Shown here: piece after piece, positions 13,612 through 25,600 of the stretch
Numbering within the stretch: position 1 is the first letter of the stretch
Layout: every line of letters starts with the position of its first letter
Assembly: GCA_948474755.1 (NCBI GenBank)
Contig: CAOLHI010000615.1
Span: 186,001 to 250,000, forward strand
Length of the DNA: 64,000 nucleotides
Reading direction: 5' to 3'
Origin: Ctenosaura bakeri
Taxonomy: Eukaryota > Chordata > Lepidosauria > Squamata > Iguanidae
Program-made: the position numbers and the translations under genes
The notes under the pieces: model-generated
Database searches by the model: none
The model's input: the letters and a program-made list of their open reading frames with translations, nothing else
What the model was told of the DNA's origin: nothing

Positions 13612-16600
13612 GCTTAGCTAAAAGGCAATTATAAGTAAGAGACAGTGTTACTCTACAGTGCTGTACAACAGTGCTTCTCAGGCTGTTTGCTATGAGGCAC
13701 TGGCAATCATTTTTCCCAGTGTGCCAGGGAATACTACCATATTGATGCCACATTGGCTACAATGATTTCCTGGAACCTCACCAGGGACCAAGAGCCAGTG
13801 GTTCCAGGACTGTCACTGCTCTACAATAATGTTCAGTTCTCCTTAGTATGGTTTTGCTTCTAGATTGATCGGTGGGTGAAAAACACTAGTGTAGTGTGAG
13901 AGAGGCAGGGTGGCGTACAGACCCAACTTCCTTGAGCCATACTTACAGATATTCCTGTTCCAAGCCATATATGCTGCAGACTTCTCTTACACATCCCTTA
14001 AATTAGCCACATATTTTTACAGTCATAATTCCTAAAGTGGATAGTAAGTTTCTAATAAACATTTATTTTGACAGACCACTGCAGAAGGTTGATTTCAATT
14101 GGAATGTGATGCCTAGATAGTGATTGACTAGGTTCTAGCAACGATTACTGTGAGTTCTCAGAAATGTTATAGCTTCATGTGTTATTGCTCCATGCTCCAT
14201 GTGTAGAGCGATGACAGATCTGCTGTAGCATATGGGAATCTTAAAGGATAGGTCTCAAAAAACAACAACAACCTTGGAAAACTATCTTGATGAAAAATGA
14301 ATTCCCTTCAATAAGAAGTATTTTCTTAACCATGTATAACATCACTAATACTCACTACAGGCTGAATTTAAACTCAGTTTATAAATAAAGTCTCCAGTCA
14401 GCACATTTTACAGTAGGTTCCAATTACGTATAATGTTACTGCAGAAAGAAAAGTTTCCATTCAGTGAAAAATTGTTTCCTTAACTTCCCCAAATTTTACC
14501 TGATCGATGCTATTTTTTTATCTAGGTCGTACTTAATTAAGCTAATGCCTGCAACCCAATTTGGTCCCAAAATCTATGGTCAGGGAGAAAAGGCATTTTA
14601 ATACATGTGTATATAGCACAAATTAAGAAAACATTGTCCAGTCCCTAAGCAGGGGAAGGGGTGGCAGAGAGAGATTTAATTATGTTGTTTTATATATTAT
14701 TATGAAAGAGGAACTGATTAAAGAGCACCACCAGCTATTTAAAAGCTATAAAATGTAAAAATTTTATCTGTACAATGGGGTGTATTTGCATGACAGGACA
14801 TGCCAAAAATGTGACTTATCATGAACAATCAGCATGTTGGTGGCACATTACTCCACTGTTCCAACTTTCAGCAGGAGGCTAAAGAAGCTTTGCTCCACGG
14901 TTGGTTTATTGTCCGGATTGGCAACAGGTAGCTTTCCTTCTCTGGTTTGTTTCTTCCCAACAAGTCAGAGAAAGATTCCAGGGTTTACTCTTGCCTTCTT
15001 TTCTTTATTGAGAGAGAACAAAGGAGGAAAGGAAAACCTCCTGCTGGTCAGTGATGGAGTAAACTAACCTTGGAGCAAAACTCTGTGGTTAGTTTGGCTT
15101 TTGCTATTGCAACTATCAGCATTAGTGGCATATCTAATGTAAACAGCACCTAGGGCAGCACCTTTTCTGCACCCCCCTGGCATTGTCACTCAGGGAACAT
15201 GCCCTACTTTCCTCACCCTAGATACAACTCTAGCTCCACCTCCTGGCAAGTCAAGGACTCAGGAGAAGCCTGACCCACCTAGACCAAGTGCTAAGGGAGA
15301 GCACACACCCAGAAACAACCCCCCTCCCAAAAAAATCTTCAAAAACTCACACTTGAAGAGTAAAGGATGTCCTCCCAGACACAGCTCGCCTTCTACTGTC
15401 CCCTCAGGAACTGAGACTAAAAGACAAAAACAGCAATTATGTAGTCCTAGTGGCTGCTAACTCCACCCCCAAGCAAGTCAATAACTGAGCAGAAGCCCCA
15501 CTCCATTAGATCAAGTGCTCAAGGAGAGTGTTGGGAGTTGACATTTCCCAGGGTGTTAGCCCTTTGGGCAAAATTCTGTGAAAGCTAAAACAGTTAGGAA
15601 TCAGTCTTCTTCTAGGAAAGTTGCAGAAAAAGCACATCCTAATCTCTGTAGCTTCCCTGAACTGAGACTGACTTCAAAAGCAAAACAAGGCAGGCAGTTT
15701 CAGGTTCCAAACATAGAAAAATTTACCAAAGAATTTTACAATTACATATGCATTGGAGATGCTAGATCCTAACTAACTAACAACAAAGATTAGGTGAGAT
15801 AGTAGCTTCATTCTTAACTCACCATCTATCCTGGGTCACATGGTCTGGATGCCATGGCTATTCATTTAAATCACACAAAGAGCAAGACTAAGGTTTTTGG
15901 TGGGAAGGCAAATGGCTTTGACATGTTAGGGAAAAGGAAACCCTATGCTAGCTAAGCCCTAGAACAAAGGGGGTGGGTAGGGAGAGAATGCCAGAATTTT
16001 CCAACAGAGCACACAACCAGAAACAAAAACATCCATAGAAACCATTAAAGACTCACAGTCAAACATTCAAGGATGTGCTCCAAGACACAGTTCACCTTCT
16101 GCTCTCAGACTCTCAGCCTGAAGGACAGAGACATCAATTTTATAGAGCTGGCACTGCTAGCTACACTCCTTAGCAATTTAGGGACTGAACAGAAGCCCTG
16201 CTCACTTACACCAAGTTCACATGCAGAGCACATAGCCAGAAATAAAAACAACTACACAAACCTTCAAAACCTAAAGTCAAACCATCAAGGCTATACTCCC
16301 AGACACAGCACACCTTCTCGTCTCTCTGCAGGAACTGAGACTGAAAGATAGAGACAGCAGTTACATACATATAGTGGCTGCTAACTCCACCTCCAAGCAA
16401 AAAAGTGACAGATCAGCCCCACTCCTTTAGGCCAAGTGCTCTGAGATTGCAAACAGCCAGAAATAAACACAACCACAAAAGTTTCAAAAATTCATACTCA
16501 AACAGTCAAGGATGATGTCCAAAACACAGCTCATTGTGTGCTCTCCCTTCAAGGACTGTGTCTGAAAGACAGATAGCAGTTATATAGAGATAGTGGCTAC

Positions 16601-19600
16601 TAACTCCACCACAAGCGATTGGTAGATGAGAAGCCCCACCCTCTTAAGCCAAGCACTTTGGGAGAGCATATGACCAGAAAAAAACATGCGCTTATCTTTA
16701 AAGACTTACATCCAAAAATTCAACGGTGTCCTTCCAGGCACAGCTGACCTTCCTCTCTCCTCTCAAAGACTAACCCTGAAAAACAGAGACAGCAGCTATA
16801 TGCAACTGGTGGCAGCTAATTCCACACCCCAGGAAGTTGGGGATTAAGCAAATATCCCACAACCTTAGACCGAGTGCTCGAGACATCACACAGACAGAAA
16901 GAAACACACACAAACCTTTACAGATTCACAGTCAAGCATTCAAGGATGCCCTCCCAGGCAGAGCTCAACCTCTGCTCTCTTCACAGGGATTAAGCCTGAA
17001 AGACAGAGACGGGAGTTATATAGAGCTAATGGCTGCTAGCTCCATCCCCAAGCAAATCAGTGACTGAGCAGAAGCGCCATCCCTTAGACCAAATACTCAG
17101 TAAGAACATAACACCCAGAAACAAACAGTCATGCAAACCTTTAATAACTTCCAGTCAAACAATCAAGAGTATGCTCCCAGGGACAGCTAGCCTCCTGCTA
17201 TGCTCTCAGGCACTGTGCCTGAAAGATAGAGGCAGGAGATATAAGGAGATAGTGGCTGAAAGTTCCACCTCCAAACTAATCATTAAGTGAACAGAAGCCC
17301 CATCCATTTATCCAAGTGCTGAGGGAGAACACACAGACAGAAACAAACACACAAGCCATTAGAAACCCAAAGTCAAACAGGCAAGGGAGTTGTCCCAGGC
17401 ACAGTTTACCTTGTACTCTCCCCTCAAGAACTGTGCCTGAAAGACAAAGACAGTAGTTATATAGACATGCTGGTCTACGACCGTAATAAAATTATTGATT
17501 GATTGTAGTTATATAGAGATAGGGACTGTTAAGTCCACCCCCAAGCAAGTCAGTGATAGATCAGAAGCCACACCCACTCAGGCCAAGTGCCCAGGAAGAC
17601 TGCACAGAATCCCATAAAAACTCAGAGTCAAACAGTGAAAGGTATTCACCTTGGTGCAGCTCACTTCTACTCTCTTCTTAGGAACTAACCCTCAAAGACA
17701 GAGACAGTAGTTGCTAACTGCACCTCCAACCAGATAAGTAATATAGCAGAAGCCTCAGCCCCTTATATCAAGTACTGAGGAAGAACACATGACCAGAAAA
17801 AACAAACCCACACTAACCTCTGAAGACTTCCATGCAAATGGTCAAGGATGTCCTCCTGGATGAATCTCACCTTAGCATCCCTTATTCCAGAGTCAAACTG
17901 AAAGACAAACATAGGAGTTACATAGAACTGATGGCTGCTAGCTTCACCCCCAAGCAGATCAGTGACTGAACAGAAGTTCCACCTCCTTAGACCAAGAGTG
18001 GAGAGGACCAAAAAACACACCCATACAAACCTTTAAAGACTTACATAGTCAGAAGTGTTCTCCAGGGTATGTCTCACTTTATGTTCCCCCTTGCAGAGTG
18101 AAGCTGAAGGACAGAGACAGGAGTTATTTACAGCTAATAGCCGCTAACTCCATCCCCAAGCAAATCAGTGACTGAGCAGAAGCTCCACCCCCTTAGACCA
18201 AGTATAAAGAGAGAGAGTACATGACCAGAAAACACACAGCCACACAAACTTTTAAAGACTTACATGCAATGAACTGTGTTCTCTGAGGTAAATCTTACCT
18301 GTTGTTCGGCTCTATCAGAGTCAAACTGAAAGACACAGACAGGAGTTATATAGAGCTAATGGCTTCTTATTCCACATCCAGGCAAATCAGTTTCTGAGCA
18401 GAAGCTCCACCCCCTCAACAAAGTGTGGAGAGAGAGAGACCACAGAACCAGAACAAACACAGCCACTTTTACATGCAAACAGAGAAGGGTGCCCTCCTGT
18501 GTAAATCTCACCTTATGTTCTCTTCTACAGTCATAGACTGAAAGAGAAAGACTGGAGTTACATAGAGGTACTGGCTACTAGCTCTACCCCCAAACAAATC
18601 AGTGATTGAGCAGAAACTTCACCCACTGAGACCAAGTGCTGAGGGAGAGCATACAGCCAGCAAAAACCAGCCTACTGTCTGGAACAGAATCCACTCACAT
18701 AAGATATAGTCGAATGCTATACTTTATTGATGGTTTCATACAGGTAATGACTTTAGTGACCAACTGAAGCAAAGGGAATGTGAAGGTGCTTAAGGCAGCA
18801 ATAAGCTTAACCTCCTCCATGCACTTCTCAGGGGAACAAGCTCTTATCTAAAGAAGCTGCATTCATGTGCTCAGTACCAGACACTGTTTATCTAATGGGT
18901 AACAGTCTACTACTGCTACTACATCTTCCATCTTCATTATGTTGGAGCAAATAAGTACCTGACATCCTGCCCCTCCTGAAAAAAAAAAATGGAAATATGA
19001 AGCAAAAGCAAGAGGTCAGGGATAAGGCTTAGAAAGGAACAAATACATCAGTAGCATGGACCCATTCTGCAAACTTAGGAGGAAAGTCCTTCTGAAGGAC
19101 ATGTTACTGGAGGCAGCCTTTGTGACGTTGAGGATCCAGAATAGCAGAGATGTCACAAAGGGACAGATCAGGGCTGGAAGCAGAGATTGAAGGTGCTGGC
19201 TTGAGCATACTGCAATGAGAATTAATAAGTTTATATTCAGAAGGCAAATCCAGCATGAAAGTCACATCATTTACAGCTTTTTTTAAAAAAAGAGCTATCA
19301 ATTTTGGGGCAAATTTCTTGGGTAGTCCTGGATAGCTCAGATTCTTTGTGGAAAAGTATACCAAGTCCCTAGGTTTATAGCCAGGTTGAGGTGATCTCTT
19401 TTTGTCAGTTTGTACTTTGTGCACTAGTTTTCCTTTTGTGATGGAGGTTTGAACACTGTCCCAAGCTTGAGAGATGTTCTGATCCAGTTATTCAATGGTG
19501 GTGGATACTCAGTGGAAGAGAGTATAGAGGGAAGCGCCCTGGGTGATTATCCATAGAGAACTTTGAAGGGAGATTTTCACGTGGAGATATGCATTGCTGA

Positions 19601-22600
19601 GTTGTAATTGAATTCAGCAATGCGGAGCAAAGAAACCCAATTGGTCTGATTGGAGTTAGAGACGTTCAGATTGTCTATCCATCTGAGGATGGAATGTTGT
19701 ACTTAACGTCTGTTCAATGCCAATAGATTTAAGGAAATATTTCCAAAATTTTGAGGTGAAGATGGGATAACGATCTGAGATCATGTAGGAAGGTGTGCCA
19801 TGCAGCTTCCAGATGTGCACAAACAGTTGGGCAAGCTTTTCAGCAGTTGAAAGTTTCTTCAAAGGAATAAAGTGATACTGTTTTGAAAATTGGTCTGTAA
19901 CAACCCAGAATGATTTGCATCCATTGCTGGAAGGCAGTCCAATAATAGAGTCCCAAGAAATTGATTCCCAAGTTCTAGAGGGAGTAAGAAGAGGATGCAA
20001 AAGTCCTAATGGCTTGGTGGTTTAAGTCTTGCTTTTTTATACAGGTAGGGCAGTTTTCAACATACAGTTCAAGGTCCTTGCGGAGAGTAGGTCAAAAATA
20101 TTTCTAGATGGAATGTAGTGTCTTCAAGTATCCAAAGTGTCCAGCTGACTTGAAATTGTGGTGTTGTTTAAAGATTTCAGGTCTGCAGGGGCGAGAAATG
20201 TAGATTTTCCCACCTACAAATGCGATGCCATCTTTCTTGGAAATACTGTGAGAGGAGCATTTCAGGCAGGGGTCATTAGGGTAGTTGAATTTCAAGGAGT
20301 CCAGAAGTTCTTCGTTCAGAAGAATGGTAATGGTCTTTTGGAACTTTACCTGACTCTGGTCACTCCCAGTCCCAGTGTCTCAGGCAGGGATAGGGTTTCA
20401 GTGGTGGAGCGTGAGGGTTTTCCATTTTCCTTATGTAGTGAGAGCCTAGAGAGTGGGTCCACCAAGGTGTTTTTTTTTGCCAGATTTGAAGACAATCTGC
20501 AAATTGAAATGTTGAAAGAACCCAGCCCAGTGAGCCTACTTGGGGCTAAGCTTTCTGGCTGTCTGAAGCGCTTCTAGATTCCCGTGGTCATACCAAACTT
20601 CAAAATGCATTTTCACTCCCTTTAGGAGATGGTGCCAAGAGCTCAGCACATAGTGAATGGTGGCAGCCTTCTTTTCCCAACAGGCCCATCATCTTTGTGT
20701 TTGGTTAAATTTCTTAGAAATGAAGTCGCATGGTTTTAGAGCTCTATCATTGTCATGTTGCAGGAAGACTGCAGCCATTGCAAAATCAGCGATGTTAGGG
20801 TGAATAAATTGATCACACCTCCACTGTGTCCCCAGGTGGAACACGGAGCTGATATGAACCCCCAAACACAAGGTAGGAAGGTAGGAAGAGATAGACCACA
20901 CACAAGTACTTCGATCAAAGAATCCCAAGAGCAGTTGATTTATTCTTTCAGGCTTCCCTTCTTATACTATTCTTCATGCATCAGCATTTAGCAGAGTCAC
21001 AGCTTGTACACGTATTTACATTCTATCTGACTCATAAGTTCCTGAGTCTATGGCCCTGTTACATCCTAGGTCATTATCAAGATATCACTGGCATTTCAAG
21101 AGTCTTTCACTTCTACATACTAATTGTAAACAAGAGCAGAGCAGAATGAACAATTCTTAAAGCAAGGTTTTTGATGAGCTCTGAGTGTCTAAAATGCCAA
21201 TTAATACATCAATTCTACAGCAAATTGCAGAGTCTCAAATTTCAAACCTAACACTGTCATCAGGCTGTATCACAAAAGCCCTCTCTGGATCAAGCAGTTT
21301 AAGGAGGGATTCAGTGGTGAACAGGGATTTGAGTCTATCAAAGGCCTGCTGGCATTCTTGAGTCTAATTCAAGTGTGCAGTTTCCCGCTTATGCTTGTTG
21401 GACCCCTTGGTCTTTTGGGACTTTAGCAGATTAGTTTGGGGCAGGACTACCTCAGCAAAATTGTCAATAGAGTTTCTGTAAAAGTTAGCAAACTTCAGGA
21501 ACTACTGGGGTTGTTTCTTCATACATGGAACCAGCCAGTCAATTATGACTTGAACTTTCGCAGGGTGCATTTGCAGTCCATTGTTAGTAACCCTGTACCC
21601 CAGGTAGTCGACGATCTGGGTGTGGAACTCACACTTCAACAATTTAACATAAAGCTGATTGTCTACGAGCTTTTGCAGTACTTTGCAAACCAGTTCTATG
21701 TGCTCTGGGAGGGTTTCAGAATAAATCAAAACGTCATCTAAGTACACTACTACTTTGTACAGAAATTTCATGCAACACAGAGTTCAAACATTTGGAAAAT
21801 AGAGTGCCCTGCTTGTGATCCAAATGGAAGAACAGTCCATTGGTAGTTTTCAGGCAGAGTAGAAAAGCAAGTTAGCCATTCACTGTCAGGGTGCATTCTT
21901 ACCCTGTGAAAAGCTTCCATGAGATCAAGTTTGGTAAAATAGTTCCCTTGTACCAACTGTCCCATGATGTCGTTTGTCAAGGGAATGTGGTACGCATTTG
22001 AAATGCATACCCAATTCAGAAAAGCATAATTACCTACTAGTCTTGTATCTCCATCCTTCTTTTGATGGAATAAAACAGGGCTGGCTATTGGAGAGGAGGA
22101 TGGTTTTATAAATACATTTTAAGTTCGTATCAATAAATTCATGCAGGGTGGCCAGCTCCGATTCAGACATTGGGTACAGCTTGGGCAGTTTACCTCTCTA
22201 TTCAGCTCACAATCGTACTCTGTGTGGTGGCAAATTGTCAGCCTCACAAACTTCAAAGACTTTCTGCAAGTCCCAGTATTGGGGGGAACTTTGGCTTGCA
22301 GCTCTGTCTAGCTTAAACCCACAGCTATGCCATTTGCTGCTCACTGCTTGGCAGGTTTCCTCAGGGTGTTAGTAGTACTATGGGCCTCCCTGGGCTTTCT
22401 TGACCCATTTTGCCAGTTTTGAGGGGGTTTGCCTTTTCAACCAATTGAACCTGAGCACTATTTGCTTAGGTTCCAGGAATTGTAATGGTCCATGTATATC
22501 TCCCACATACACTATTATTGACAGAGCCCCCTCTTCATGAGCACTCCATCCATCTGGGTTAGCTTTATAGCCTTCTTTAAAGGCTCAAAATCTAGGGACA

Positions 22601-25600
22601 GTTCTTGAGCAACGTGTGGGTGTAATAAACTTTTAAAGCACCCAGAACCAATTACCCTGTTTGCTGGCATATAAGACTCACACTTTCCCCCAAAAAATAC
22701 TGTTTGAAAATGGGATGCGTCTTATACGCCAGTGTGTCTTATACGTCAGTGTGTCTTATACACTAGTGTGTCCTATACACTGACAAATAGTATTTGCTGA
22801 CATAAATGGCGTGCATCTTATATGCCGGCAAATACAGTAACCTCTTGTAACATCGCATTTGTCCATCTGTGCCCTGCAATTCTATAATCACATATATATG
22901 ACAGGACATGGCATTAAATTTCTAGACTGATTCTCATCCCATTCGTCATTGGAGGATCCCAAAGTGGGGGGAGGGCTCTGTTCCACTTCACAGGACTGAA
23001 AGAAACTTCTCCCTCCGGATCACCCGTCTTGAATTTTAGTCACCTCACTCTTGTAGGGAGGGGTCCCTTTTCACAGCATGGGTTTTTTCTTGTCCTCTGC
23101 ACCCATTTTTTTTCCTGGCAGTCAGCAGCAACGTGACCCTTTTCACCACATTTAAAGCAGGATCCCTCCCTCATCTGATGAGTCCTTTCCTCACTACTTA
23201 GGCCCATGGGTTTCTTGCCACCAGTGGTTCTCCATTCAGGAGTGCCTGCTTGAAGCTTCCTGACAAACTGCACACTTTCTCTGAGACTTTCAGTTTCATA
23301 GGCCAACCACATCCAGCCAAGGAAAGAGGTCATCTCGCCCTGCATGAAGCATCTATCCAATATGTCCACGTTCAGTTCTTCCTTTAAAAAAATCTGTTCT
23401 CATCACTTCCTCCAATTCAGGAACCTTAGCTGCTTGCCTCCTGAATTCCATGCATATTCAGCCACCATCCCTCTGCCATGGCAGTTTTTTCAAGAGGTCA
23501 TAGGCTTGTTCGCACAAAAAGAGATCCTCAGATCGTTCACAAAGGCTGCTTATGAACATGTTCAAATCAGCAGTTTCAGGAGTTCTAGTGTCAAACAACG
23601 AAGCCCCCCATTCAGCTGCCTCTCCCTGAAGACGTTGGCCTATGTAGTTCAGTCTCGCATCATCATCTGCAAAGCTGTTTCTGAGATCAGCCATGAAATT
23701 GTAACCACATTCAAAAAGTAGGTGAGGGTCTCCCCTTCTCTGCTGTAGGTCACCTTCAGCTCCCTGAAAGGCCTTGGGGCCAGTGGGGGAGCAGGTTCTC
23801 TGTCTTGAGGACTGCCCCTGCTCAAGAGGACTGTCATAGTAAGGAGAAACATTCCTTTGGTCTGCTAAGATGGCACATAGCATTGCTGTCTCTTCGCAAA
23901 GCTTCTACTTTTATCTTCTTAGGCCAACAGTTGCTTCAAGAGCATGGCTTCTTTTACATTCAAGTCCCACCTGATGGCTCTGCAACTTTGGCATCGCCTG
24001 ATGTCATCTCTCTCTCTCTCTTTAGGTTGAAGTTCTGCCCTTAGCAGCAGAGTTTGCAGAATGGTGAATGGCCCCAGCCTTGAGACACACTAGAGTGAGA
24101 GTGGAGCTAGTGGTAGCCTGGTCTGGGCAGGCAGATACCCCCACTTCCTCCTCTGCAAGGTAATCGCTGACTTCTTCGCATTGACCCTCTTGAACCATCT
24201 CAAGGCAGTCCTAGCAAATTAGTTGTAAAATTACAGGAGTTTGGTCACTCTGGCAGAAACAGAACCCACTCACATACAAAATAGTCAAAAGCTATACTTT
24301 ATTGATGGTTTGATACATGTAATGACTTTAGTGACTGAAATGAAGCAGAGGGAATGTGAAAGCACTTAAGACAGCAACAAGCTTAATGTCCCCCACATGG
24401 TTTGCAAGGGAATGAAAAATTAACAAAAGAAGCTAGATTCCTGCGCTCAGTACCAGACACTGTTTATCTAATGGCTAACAAGCTACTACTACTGCATCTC
24501 CCATCACATTATAACAGGTTAGAGTAACTGTCCTATACCCACACAAAACTTTAAAGACTTACATTCAAACACTTTACTGTGATTGACCTTTCACTGCTTG
24601 ACACATGAAGATACAAGAACAGTGATACTCAAGGCTAATACATTTTTTTCTGACCAACATAAGTCAGTGTCAAGAATTGATTTAATTTTAGCATCTAAAA
24701 TTCTCCTCACTAAAATACGTAAAATGGATATTCTGCCAAAACTATGTTCAGACCATAACCCCATTCAAATTGAACTGAGATACAGAATGAAAGCAAAATC
24801 CTGGAGAGTAAACTATGAGATATTTCGGAAGGAACAGTATACCCTACAAACAATACTATTATTAAAGAGTTCAAAAATCTTCAACTTCAACTTAATTTCA
24901 GACAAGTTTTCTTCATTAAGTACCAAATCAAACAATTGTGACAAACATTTTTCAAGCAAGCTAAGAAACCAACTAAATGGCTGGCTTATAGACTGAGGAA
25001 GGGAAGAGAAAAGACCATTTTGGAGATTAAGAAGGGCAATTCCAGACTTAAACAGGAAGACATTAAGCAAGCTTTTTTCGATTTCTACAAAAATCTTTTT
25101 GATGCAAATCCAGTTACACAGTTCGAGGAGCAGAGGATGCTTTCCTCCTTGGAAAAAAAGTGACATACCTAAGCTTTCAGATGAACATAGAACCATTCTA
25201 AATTGATTGATATCCATGGTAGAGATTACTGAAGCTATTAAAAAATTGAAGTTGAATAAAGCCACAGGCCCTGATGGATTGTCAGCTAGATGTTACAAGA
25301 CATTTGAACAAGAACTCTCCTTACCCCTTCAAAAGACAATTAATGATATTCTCATCACAGGAAAACCAGAGACCTGGAACAAGGCTAATATAACCTTGAG
25401 GAGGAGTCAAGATTGTGACAAACTACTACTGAAATGTAACCTTGATTCCAAAAGAGGGTAAGGACCCTACCAATGTTGAAAATTATCATCTGATTTCCTT
25501 ATTTGAATTTAGATTATAAAATCTTCACAGCCATATTGGCGGACAGATTAAAAAAGTCCCCCCAGAAATAATTCAGGAAGACCAAAACGGGTTTCTACCA

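Larger units (their letters stand above)
18676..24531 (-). mobile_element. Ty3/gypsy LTR retrotransposon, degraded, both LTRs present
   Basis: The element lies on the minus strand inside the satellite array. Two similar LTRs of about 285-290 bp bound it (18676-18964 and 24248-24531), each with the complement of AATAAAG (tactttattgatgg on the + strand). A purine-rich tract (complement of TCCTGCCCCTCCTG) directly precedes the 3' LTR. The flanks CCTAC (18671-18675) and CCTAT (24532-24536) are a near-perfect 5-bp target duplication. The order on the minus strand is gag with a CCHC knuckle, then RT, RNase H and integrase, as in Ty3/gypsy. All frames are broken. Confidence 0.9.
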
